Positions 8,754 through 16,400 of a stretch of DNA of 26,750 nt are shown piece after piece. A program made the translations under genes and the position numbers. The stretch's first letter is position 1. Every line of letters starts with the position of its first letter. The stretch covers positions 1 through 26,750 of the forward strand of contig DAOUGC010000027.1 of NCBI GenBank assembly GCA_034429695.1, read 5' to 3'. A model generated the notes under the pieces. That model was not told where the DNA came from and did no database searches. It saw only the letters and a list, made by a program, of their open reading frames with translations. This stretch comes from DAOUGC01 sp034429695 (GTDB taxonomy: Bacteria; Chloroflexota; Anaerolineae; Anaerolineales; Anaerolineaceae).

Positions 8754-9515
8754 ATGTTTCAACAATCATCCCGTTCACCCACCCTGTCGGCCATTTTAAT
8801 TGGCATCCTGATCTTTCTGGCGCTGCTGGTCATGTATTTCTTCCTGCCCAGCCTCGTCAAATGGATCGGTTATCCTTTCCAGTTGATCCCTTCCTGGCTG
8901 GGGTTGGTGGAACGGGTCAAACCGAATGAAGTGATGCCGGTGGATATGAACGATTCGCCCAGCATGGTCCACATTGATGAGCCGGGTGGGTATTTGTTCT
9001 ACACCAACGATCTGGACCTGCTGACCATCACCGATCAGTTGATGGCGGGTTCGGGCCACCCGTGGGTGGACATCACCTGTGTTGAGACGGGTGAGGAGCT
9101 GCAGCCGCAATATGTGGACCGCGGCATGGCTTTTTATGATACGCCCTTTGCCCCGGGCAGGCCGGTGTACAGCCTGGTCTTCCCGCAGGCCGGTGATTAT
9201 ATCTTTGTGCATCCTCAAAAATATACTGTTGCCGCCTTTACGCCGGATAATTTGACGGGCCGTGAGGGGTTGTTTACCACCTTGATGTTATTGCAACTGG
9301 CGTTGATTGCCACGCCATTTGCGTACCGCTGGTACCGGGTTAACTCCAAAAGGTGGGAAGTGGAACGCACGCTGCGCGATCAGAATCGGGAGCGGACCGA
9401 ACGATTCTGGAGAGCGTGGCGTGAACGCCGCCGTGCAGCCGCGGAGGACAAGGAAACCCCGCCCATGGAAGTGTATCGCGACCGCCCCGCCACGCGACGA
9501 AAAAAAGAGTGGTGA
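8754..9515 (+). CDS. Two-pass membrane protein with external domain, unknown function
   Basis: I do not recognise this family. The 253-residue protein has a hydrophobic segment at about residues 13-35, an extracytoplasmic beta-rich region at about 45-165, a second hydrophobic segment at about 174-192 (TTLMLLQLALIATPFAYRW), and a strongly basic, Arg/Glu-rich cytoplasmic tail of about 60 residues. By the positive-inside rule both ends are in the cytoplasm. The external part contains a single Cys. The ATG has GAGGGAG ahead. It is the last gene before a strong terminator, 39 nt after the kinase, so it is probably co-transcribed with the symporter operon, though a separate -10 is possible. Confidence 0.7.
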   Translation: MFQQSSRSPTLSAILIGILIFLALLVMYFFLPSLVKWIGYPFQLIPSWLGLVERVKPNEVMPVDMNDSPSMVHIDEPGGYLFYTNDLDLLTITDQLMAGSGHPWVDITCVETGEELQPQYVDRGMAFYDTPFAPGRPVYSLVFPQAGDYIFVHPQKYTVAAFTPDNLTGREGLFTTLMLLQLALIATPFAYRWYRVNSKRWEVERTLRDQNRERTERFWRAWRERRRAAAEDKETPPMEVYRDRPATRRKKEW

Positions 9516-9534
9516 GGATGATGGGTTGATGTTC

Positions 9535-9571
9535 AAGAGCCATGAAATCAAGTTCATGGCTCTTATTTTTT
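9535..9571 (+). terminator. Rho-independent terminator of the symporter operon
   Basis: A perfect 12-bp stem (AAGAGCCATGAA / TTCATGGCTCTT) with a 6-nt loop is followed by ATTTTTT, 20 bp past the stop of the membrane protein gene. A textbook intrinsic terminator for the plus-strand cluster. Confidence 0.92.
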
Positions 9572-9592
9572 ACGTTGCGTTTGCAGCAGAGG

Positions 9593-10098
9593 GCAAAGCT
9601 CCTCCTCCCCCATCCCGTTTTTTGGATGGGGGAGATGTCGCCGAACGTGCCACGGCATTGATTCTGCACACGGCGACCATCGCGTTCGGAGACAGAGGGG
9701 GTGCTCTTCTTGTGGATCAGGATATTGTCCAAATTCCCATTGGGGTTCGATTCAAATCCTGCCTGGCAAAGCTCCTCCTCCCCCATCCCGTTTTTTGGAT
9801 GGGGGAGATGTCGCCGAACGCGTCGCGGCATTGATACTGCGCGCGGCGACCATCGCGTTCGGAGACAGAGGGGGTGTTCTGACAATGGATTCTGGGAACA
9901 GATTGACCGGATTTCGATTCAAGACCCTGCCAGGAAAAGCTTCTCCTCCCCCATCCCGTTTTTTGGATGGGGGAGATGTCGCCGAACGCGTCACAACATT
10001 GATTCTGCACGCGGCGACCATCGCGTTCGGTGACAGAGGGGGTGCTCTGACAACGGATTCGGGGAACGGATTTCAATTCAAGGCGCTTGCTGGCGGTT
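9593..10098. repeat. Three tandem ~170-bp hairpin-rich repeats
   Basis: Three consecutive copies begin at about 9593, 9766 and 9934 (periods 173 and 168 bp). Each opens with a hairpin, CTCCCCCATCC / GGATGGGGGAG, around a CGTTTTTT loop, and continues with GTCGCCGAACG...GCGGCGACCATCGCGTTCGG, where the two halves are mutually complementary in two alternative ways. The copies differ by scattered substitutions. All six frames stay partly open because the units are GC-rich and in similar phase, but there is no ribosome site and the repeats vary as non-coding DNA. Function unknown. Confidence 0.85.
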
Positions 10099-10524
10099 TA
10101 TGCGGTTCAATAGACAGTGGGCTAAGAAAGCTTTAGCGAACCCTGCAAATCAGCTGCATATCGGGGGGAAAACAAACACGAATGACGCGAATAATATCCC
10201 GGTATAGACGAGCAGATGCCATCCGCCCGTACGCTTGTATATTTTGTGGCGGTGCACGGCATGCGCCGAAAACGGTCATTTTGGCGGGACGGGCTATGCC
10301 AGCAGGGTCGATTCATGCGCTTCTTCCCGCCCGTCCCCTACAAACCCCGATGTATGTTGGCACGGGATGCAACCGTCAACGAATGGGGAATGAATGACCG
10401 AAAATGGATTCCTGCCGGAGCCAGTGCGTCTTTTCCTCCCCCATTCGAAACGACGCGAATGGGGGAGGAGAAGTGCATCCTGCTGACAGAATCGCACGAA
10501 AGGACATGGGTCGGGGAGGAGAAT
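10099..10524. other. Non-coding gap between convergent genes
   Basis: No gene is supported here. It contains a 9-bp inverted repeat (GGGACGGGC at 10286 with GCCCGTCCC at 10329), a strong hairpin at 10435-10468, and a further GGGGAGGAG motif at about 10513. The region separates the plus-strand operon from the minus-strand lysoplasmalogenase, so it must hold transcript ends from both sides. Confidence 0.6.
10435..10468. repeat. Strong hairpin of the CTCCCCC/GGGGGAG family
   Basis: A perfect 13-bp stem (CCTCCCCCATTCG / CGAATGGGGGAGG) with an 8-nt loop. Its outer half matches the hairpin of the tandem repeats at 9593-10098. There is no T-run on either strand, so it is not a standard intrinsic terminator, but it lies just past the end of the minus-strand lysoplasmalogenase gene and could protect or end that transcript. 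Confidence 0.7.
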
Positions 10525-11250
10525 CTACCCTCCGAACGCCAGCAGGGCGGCCGCGGCAATGCCGTACTGTCCCAGCAGGTAGGTAACCATGACGATCACA
10601 TCACCGCCGCGTACCGGACGCACAAACTTTTGATTGGCAAGCACCGAGTCAGATAGAAAGAACAGCCCTGCGCCGATCACAGCCAGCAATGCTGCGCTCT
10701 GGCTCCAACCGGGGCGAAAATAGCAGATCATGGCGGAGAACAACATCACGCTGATCACCAGCGCGTACACGATCACAGGCGCCATCAGGCGCATCTTCCC
10801 TTTGAGGGGCGCTGTTTTACTTCCAGCCTCCAAACGTGCTGCAGGGGGTGTTTCAGACCCGGCACGCAACGCTGCCAGGATGCCACGGAAGACGAAATAG
10901 CCCACGCCAACCACTGCCACCGCTGCAGCCAGTATGCCAGGATCTGCGCTGGGGAGGGTTTGGTTAAACCCAACGATGTACAACAAATGGGCCACGAGAA
11001 ATGACAGCAGCCCGAAGATAAACCAGCCGTGCGAGAGCAGCAGAAAGATGTCGCCTGCCAGTGAAAAGACAAACCCGACCCCAAACCACAACCCTTCGCC
11101 CTGCATACCGCCACTGAGCGTGTACCATGCGATCAACGCCAGCATGGCGCCGGGTTTGGTGAAATAGCGCACGCGGGTCCACTTGCGCCATACAGCCACC
11201 CATTCCAGCACCGAGACCCCCAGCGCCGCGATCAATACTCCGTTGAACAT
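10525..11250 (-). CDS. Lysoplasmalogenase-like integral membrane protein (YhhN/TMEM86)
   Basis: A 241-residue, highly hydrophobic protein with about eight membrane segments. It shows the YhhN/TMEM86 signatures: TKPGAM near residues 31-36, GVGFVFSLAGDIFLLL at about 57-72 with a buried Asp, and SFLVAHLLYIVGF at about 83-95 with a buried His. Characterised members hydrolyse the vinyl-ether bond of lysoplasmalogens to a fatty aldehyde and glycerophospho-base. A hydrophilic loop around 130-150 is extended. The ATG has GGGAGG ahead. It follows era on the same strand after 72 bp. Fold family is clear; activity in this organism is inferred. Confidence 0.82.
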   Translation of the reverse strand: MFNGVLIAALGVSVLEWVAVWRKWTRVRYFTKPGAMLALIAWYTLSGGMQGEGLWFGVGFVFSLAGDIFLLLSHGWFIFGLLSFLVAHLLYIVGFNQTLPSADPGILAAAVAVVGVGYFVFRGILAALRAGSETPPAARLEAGSKTAPLKGKMRLMAPVIVYALVISVMLFSAMICYFRPGWSQSAALLAVIGAGLFFLSDSVLANQKFVRPVRGGDVIVMVTYLLGQYGIAAAALLAFGG

Positions 11251-11273
11251 CCGGTCCTCCCTGATGCCTGGGA

Positions 11274-11312
11274 CCAGCCCGGCCCACCGTCCCCCGGTTC
11301 GGGCCGCGCTGG
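11274..11312 (-). other. Intergenic hairpin between era and the lysoplasmalogenase gene
   Basis: CCAGCCCGGCCC and GGGCCGCGCTGG are complementary over 12 bp with one mismatch around a 15-nt loop. No T-run follows on the minus strand, so this is more likely an mRNA-processing or stability element within the operon than a terminator; it could also be chance in GC-rich DNA. Confidence 0.35.
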
Positions 11313-11322
11313 CTGAACGTGC

Positions 11323-12243
11323 TTATTCCTTTTCGGTGGTGTACCCAAAAGTCCTGAGCGCATTATCGTCATTGCGCCAGTTTTTGCTCACTTTTACCCG
11401 TAATTCAAGAAAGACCTTTCGACCGCTCATCTCTTCAATGGACAGCCTTGCATTGCTGCCGATGCGTTTGAGCATTTCGCCACCCCTGCCGATCACAATG
11501 CCCTTGTGCGATTCGCGCTCCACAAACAACGTCGCGGCGATGTAAGCCACGTCGTCGCTGCGTTCCTTGAACTCATCAATGCGCACCACAATGCCGTGCG
11601 GCACTTCCTCGCGCAGGTGGATCAGGGCTGCCTCGCGGATCAGGTCGGCCGCAATCTGGCGTTCGTACAGGTCGGTCACCTGATCTTCTGGATAGTAAGC
11701 CTCGCCCACCGGCAGGGCAGCCGTGACGGCTTCCAAAAGCACTTCGTGCCCATACCCGCTGGATGCCGAGACCGGCATGACCCGGCCCGGTGCATACAGC
11801 GAACCGTAAGCCGTGACCATCTGGGCGATATCTTCCTGTTTGATGCGGTCCACCTTGTTGAGCGCAATGATCACCAGCGGAGCCTTGCGCAGCGCGTTCA
11901 GGCGGGATGCGATCAGTTCATCCTCCTCGGTGGGCATTTCCGACCCGTCCACCACCCAAATCACGATGTCAGCTTCCTCCAGTGCCTCGGTGGCCACCTG
12001 GTTCATGTAATCTCCCAGTTTGTGACGCGGCAGATGGATGCCAGGGGTGTCAACGAAGATCACCTGCATGGTCTCAGTGGTCAGGATGCCCAGTTGCCTG
12101 TCTCGCGTGGTTTGCGGGCGGGGCGAGACCGCTGCCACCTTTTGACCGAGGAAAAGGTTCAATAACGTGGATTTGCCCACATTGGGTTTGCCGACAAAAG
12201 CCGCATAACCCGCGCGGTGGGTGGAAGGGGTGGGGTCGCTCAT
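11323..12243 (-). CDS. era: GTPase Era
   Basis: Era is an essential GTPase that binds 16S rRNA near its 3' end and aids 30S ribosome assembly. The 306 residues match the usual length. The G1 loop GKPNVGKS is at 18-25, the G3 DTPG follows in IFVDTPGIHLPRH, the G4 NKVD in IIALNKVDRI, and the G5 region in VSASSGYG. The C-terminal KH RNA-binding domain carries GIVIGRGGEMLKRIG. The start codon overlaps the last codons of the upstream EamA gene (ATGA), with GGAGAG inside that gene as ribosome site, so translation is probably coupled. Confidence 0.97.
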   Translation of the reverse strand: MSDPTPSTHRAGYAAFVGKPNVGKSTLLNLFLGQKVAAVSPRPQTTRDRQLGILTTETMQVIFVDTPGIHLPRHKLGDYMNQVATEALEEADIVIWVVDGSEMPTEEDELIASRLNALRKAPLVIIALNKVDRIKQEDIAQMVTAYGSLYAPGRVMPVSASSGYGHEVLLEAVTAALPVGEAYYPEDQVTDLYERQIAADLIREAALIHLREEVPHGIVVRIDEFKERSDDVAYIAATLFVERESHKGIVIGRGGEMLKRIGSNARLSIEEMSGRKVFLELRVKVSKNWRNDDNALRTFGYTTEKE

Positions 12244-13163
12244 GAGGTGGTCTCTCCGTCACTGGATGGGGATGGATTGGTTGCTCTGTTTGTCAGCCGT
12301 TGAATTTTGCTGTTGACCAGCACAATGCCGCTGATGATCAGGACTGCACCAACAGCGGCGTTCCAAGCAAGTTTTTCCTGCAAAAAGATGATGCCGAGCA
12401 GGACGCCCACCAGGGGAAACATGTAGGTAACCAGAGCGGTTTTGGTGGGCCCAACCTGATGCAGCAGCGAGTAAAAGATGAGGGTTGCCATGCTGGTTCC
12501 AAGGATGCCCAGCCAGGCCACCGCCAGCCAGGTGAGCGGGCTGCCGGGAAGATTGAGGGGCGCTTCAACCACGGCTGCAGCAGGGGCGATGGCTAAAAAG
12601 CCCGTGCCCACCTGCCCCAGCGTTTGCACCTGCGGGGTGAGGCCCTGTGTGCGCCGGCGGGCAAACACCACGCTGGTGGCATAACTGAGCGTGGCAAGCA
12701 ACATGCCGGCGTAGCCCCACAATGAGTTGCTTCCAACACCCAGTTGATCCGCCATCAGCAGCACCACGCCGCCAAAGCCGACCACCAGCCCAACGCCCTT
12801 TGCCGGGGTGAATGGATCGTCTTTGAGGAAGAGTGCGGCTAGAACAATGGTGAACAGCGGTACGGTGCTGTTGAGGATGGATGCCATGCCAGAGGAGATG
12901 TGCGTCTCAGCCCAGGAGATCAGCACAAATGGGACGGCGGTATTGAATAACCCGAGAAAAAGAAAGACCTTCCAGTATTTTTTCAGGGGGATTTGGTCAC
13001 GGGAGATGGCAATGACGGCCAGGGTTGCCAGCAGGGCAAAGCCAACCCGCATGGTGACCAGCAGGAAGGGCCCCACTTCGCGCAGCGCGATCTTGATCCA
13101 CAGGAAGGACGAGCCCCAGATCAGACCGAGAAGTATGAACTTTAACCAGTTTTTGAACGACAA
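12240..13163 (-). CDS. DMT-superfamily transporter (EamA type)
   Basis: A 307-residue protein with ten predicted hydrophobic segments in two related halves, as in the EamA/RhaT drug/metabolite transporters. The N-terminal signature LLGLIWGSSFLWIKIALREVGPF is typical, as are the second-half motifs TKTALVTYMFPLVGVLLGIIFLQEKL. Relatives export amino acids or other metabolites; the substrate cannot be told. The best start is a TTG at 13163, with GAGGGA about 7 nt ahead and the typical short N-terminus. It is the first gene of a minus-strand group with era and the lysoplasmalogenase. Confidence 0.88.
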   Translation of the reverse strand: MSFKNWLKFILLGLIWGSSFLWIKIALREVGPFLLVTMRVGFALLATLAVIAISRDQIPLKKYWKVFLFLGLFNTAVPFVLISWAETHISSGMASILNSTVPLFTIVLAALFLKDDPFTPAKGVGLVVGFGGVVLLMADQLGVGSNSLWGYAGMLLATLSYATSVVFARRRTQGLTPQVQTLGQVGTGFLAIAPAAAVVEAPLNLPGSPLTWLAVAWLGILGTSMATLIFYSLLHQVGPTKTALVTYMFPLVGVLLGIIFLQEKLAWNAAVGAVLIISGIVLVNSKIQRLTNRATNPSPSSDGETTS

Positions 13164-13198
13164 TTTTATTTCCCTCTATTTCTTTCAAAATCTGTCTA

Positions 13199-13227
13199 AC
13201 ATTAATCGAACGGGGGGGAAAAGTCAA
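13199..13227 (-). promoter_or_regulatory. Possible promoter for the EamA-era transcript
   Basis: On the minus strand TTGACT is followed after 17 bp by TAATGT, with a run of seven C in the spacer. The -35 is good and the -10 weak. It lies 36 bp ahead of the TTG start. Confidence 0.35.
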
Positions 13228-13411
13228 GCAGGCAATAGCGCGGGATGGATGCCCGCAACAAATGACCGCCTGAATGACATTTGTTGACTGCCTGTAAAGT
13301 GGAAACGCTGGGTGGGCTGGGAAAGCATCAGCTCACTGTTTTTATTTTCCCCGCAGATGGATGACATGGAGAAGAAAAAGCGGCGCTTACCTTGCGAACG
13401 CTTTACAAGAT

Positions 13412-13443
13412 TGGTAATAATGATATTACCACTAATATTACCA
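13412..13443 (+). promoter_or_regulatory. Operator-like palindrome plus third half-site
   Basis: Two 8-bp arms, TGGTAATA (13412-13419) and TATTACCA (13424-13431), form a perfect palindrome around ATGA. A second TATTACCA follows at 13436-13443, exactly 12 bp after the first. The site abuts the putative -35 of the glycoside hydrolase gene and is markedly AT-rich compared with its surroundings. This is the form of a binding site for a dimeric HTH regulator such as LacI or GntR type. No regulator gene lies in the window. Confidence 0.6.
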
Positions 13444-13472
13444 TTGACTAATCAATTATTTACTTTTAGAGT
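13444..13472 (+). promoter_or_regulatory. Promoter of the secreted glycoside hydrolase
   Basis: TTGACT (13444-13449) and TAGAGT (13467-13472) are spaced by 17 bp. The start codon follows only 6 bp after the -10, so transcription from here would start at or about the ATG, giving a leaderless mRNA. In agreement, no Shine-Dalgarno sequence is visible ahead of the ATG. Confidence 0.45.
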
Positions 13473-13478
13473 CATACC

Positions 13479-16400
13479 ATGAACACCAAAACCCTCATCT
13501 TCCGTATCACGGTTGCGCTTGCGCTTATTTTCGCGGCGCTACCCCACCCCACCAACCATACGGTTGCGGCTGAGCCACTTCAGCCCGCACCCATGGCCGC
13601 CGGTGAGAATCTCCTCGCCAACGGAGATTTTGAATCCGGCGCGGCGTCGTGGGAAGGCATCGATGCCTCACAACTCGTGACGGGCAGTGCCAGTTCGGGC
13701 AATACTTCGGTGAAAATCACCTCCGAGAAAGAGGCCTCACAGGGCTGGATCTCGGTCACGCCCGGCAAGACCTATGAACTGACTGCTGCGTTTAAATGGG
13801 TTGAATTTACCGGTTCCAACTGGGGTCTGGATCGTATTCGTGTGGTTGATTACGACTGGTCAGAATTGGCCGTCTCCAATAATCTGCACGCTCAGTACGG
13901 CAAAGGCAACTGGAACACGGTGAGGCTATCCTTCACCCCCCGCACCGACAAGGTGCGCGTCCAGTTTGGCCTGTTTGGGCCGCAGGACCGCGTTGAACTT
14001 TACTTCGATAACTTCATCCTGCGCGACCCGGCTGCTGCGCCGGTCGACAGTGCTGAGCTGATTTCCAATGGCGATTTCGAAAATGGCGCCGTGCCCTGGC
14101 AGGGCATCAACGATTCACAACTGGTCACCGGCGGCGCGCAGAATGGCAACCGCGCCCTGAAGATCACTGCTGAAACCAACGCCGCCCAGGGCTGGTTGAA
14201 CGTCACCCCTGGGACTCGCTATGAATTGCGCGCCTGGTTCAAGTGGAACGAGTTCTCCGGCTCCAACTGGGGATACCCACGCATCAAGGTGTCCAATTTC
14301 GACTGGTCGGAAGCAGTCGCGATAAATCACCTGCATACCCTTTACCCGAAGGGCCAGTGGAGTGAGATCAAGCTCGTTTTCACCCCCAATTCAGACAAGG
14401 TTGTGATCGAAATGGGGCAGTTTGGCCCGCAGGACCGCAGCGAGCTTTACTTTGATAATTTCTCGCTGAAGGCAGTCGATCCGTCTGCGCCCACCGCCAC
14501 GGCCACCCCCGTTGTCACTGCAACGGCCGTTGCCACTGCCACTGTGGCAGCCCCCACCCATACGGCGGTTGCACCCACGGCAGCACCTTCCACTGTGCCG
14601 CCCACGGTTGCGCCCACCAGCGCCCCCATCAACGGCGTCAATCTGCTGCAAAATGCTGACTTTGAAAACGGTTCCACGCCGTGGCAGTTCCTGGCCAGCG
14701 GCCGTACTGCCACCGCCGCCACCATCGTCAGCAGCGGCGCGCAGAACGGCAACAATGCGGTGAAGATCGCCAGCGACCTGGACGTGCGCCAGGGCTGGAT
14801 CACCGTGACCCCCGGCAAGACCTATGAATTGACCGGCTGGTACAAGTGGGTGCAGTACAGCGGCTCCAACTGGGGTTACGACCGCGTGCGCGTGGACGAG
14901 AACACCTGGGCAGAGCTGGCATCCATCAATGTGCTGCACAGCAAGTTCCCGCAAAACACGTGGAGCCAGTTTAAGCTGACCTTCACGCCCAAGACCAAAG
15001 CCGTCAACATCAGCATCGGGCAGTTTGGTCCGCAGGACCGCGTCGAGTTCTACTTCGACAACCTGGTGCTGGTTGAACAGGGTGCTGCAGTTCCCACCAC
15101 AGTCCCCACCACGGCTCCCACCGTAACCAAGACCGTTGTCGCGCCCACCAACACGGTGGTTGCGCCCACGGCAGTTCAGCCGACTGTCACCAAAACCGCT
15201 GTTCAGCCCACTGCGGTGGCCCCCACAGCCACCCCCATCAATCCGGTGGGCGGCAACATGGTGCAGAATGGTTCATTTGAGAGCGGAGCCGTCGCCCCGT
15301 GGAGCGACATCACCAACACCAACCTGGTGAGCAATGTCGCCCACACCGGCACGCGCTCGGTACGCATCAACAGCAATCTCGAAGCCAAGCAGGGCTGGAT
15401 CCCGGTCACGCCTGGCAAGACCTACGAATTGACCATGTGGTATCGCTGGGATGAATTCAGCGGCTCCAACTGGGGTTATGACCGCGTGCGCGTCGCCAAT
15501 TACGACTGGAGCGAAGCGGCGGTCAAGAATCAGTTGCACACCCTGTATCCACGCAACACGTGGAACCTGGTGAGCCTGACCTTCACCCCCACCAAGAATT
15601 TTGTCAACGTCAGCTTTGGCCAGTTTGGTCCGCAGGACCGCATTGACATGTACTTTGACGATGTCATCCTGGTGGAGAAGGGCGCCGGCGGGCAGCAGCC
15701 CACCGCCACCCAGCCTGCCGCCACGGCAACCACCGTTCCGGCCACTGCCACCACGGTTCCCGCCACACCCACGACTGTGGTCACTGCAACGTCCGTTGCT
15801 ACTGCAACGGCAGTCGTCCCCACGGCGACCACCGTCCCCGGCGGCCCCACCCCCACCGCAGCCCCCGTGGCTGAAATGCTGACCAATGGCGACTTCGAAA
15901 ACGGCGCCGCCCCGTGGGATTTCCAGGTCAATGGCGCTTCGGTTAGCCCCAGCCTGGCCACCGGCGGAGCCCAGAGCGGCAACACCTCGGCAAAAATCAC
16001 CGGCGACATGGACGTGCGCCAGGGTTGGTTCAATGTAACCCCCGGCAAGACTTACACGCTCAGCGGCTGGTACAAGTGGAGTGCATGGTCAGGCTCCAAC
16101 TGGGGTTACGACCGCCTGCGTGTGGTCAACTCAAGCTGGCAGGACGTTGCCACACTCAACAATCTGCACGCGCAGTACCCGCAAAATACGTGGAGCAAGG
16201 TGACGCTGTCCTTCACCCCCACCGTTGACCGTGTACTGGTGACCTTTGGCCAGTTCGGCCCGCAGGACCGCACCGAGTTCTACTTTGACAGCCTGAGCCT
16301 GAGCGAAGGCGGCGGTCTGGGCGGCGGCGAGGGCGCTCCTGTGGTTTCCATGCGCGCCGATGTCACCAGCGGCCCTGCTCCGTTGACCGTCAACTTCACC

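Noticed and set aside
9740..9760. GGGTTCGATTCAAATCC resembling a tRNA T-arm within the tandem repeat
   Set aside because: No acceptor, D or anticodon arm is present upstream, and the other repeat copies diverge at the T-loop positions.
9795..10136. Open frame of 113 codons with internal repeats (GGDVAERV...ATIAFGDRGG)
   Set aside because: It is the in-phase translation of the non-coding ~170-bp repeats. Other frames and the opposite strand are open too, no ribosome site precedes it, and differences between copies do not favour synonymous sites.
9593..10470. Tandem repeats considered as a CRISPR array
   Set aside because: Units of ~170 bp are far longer than CRISPR repeats plus spacers, the whole unit is repeated rather than a short repeat with unique spacers, and no cas gene is present.
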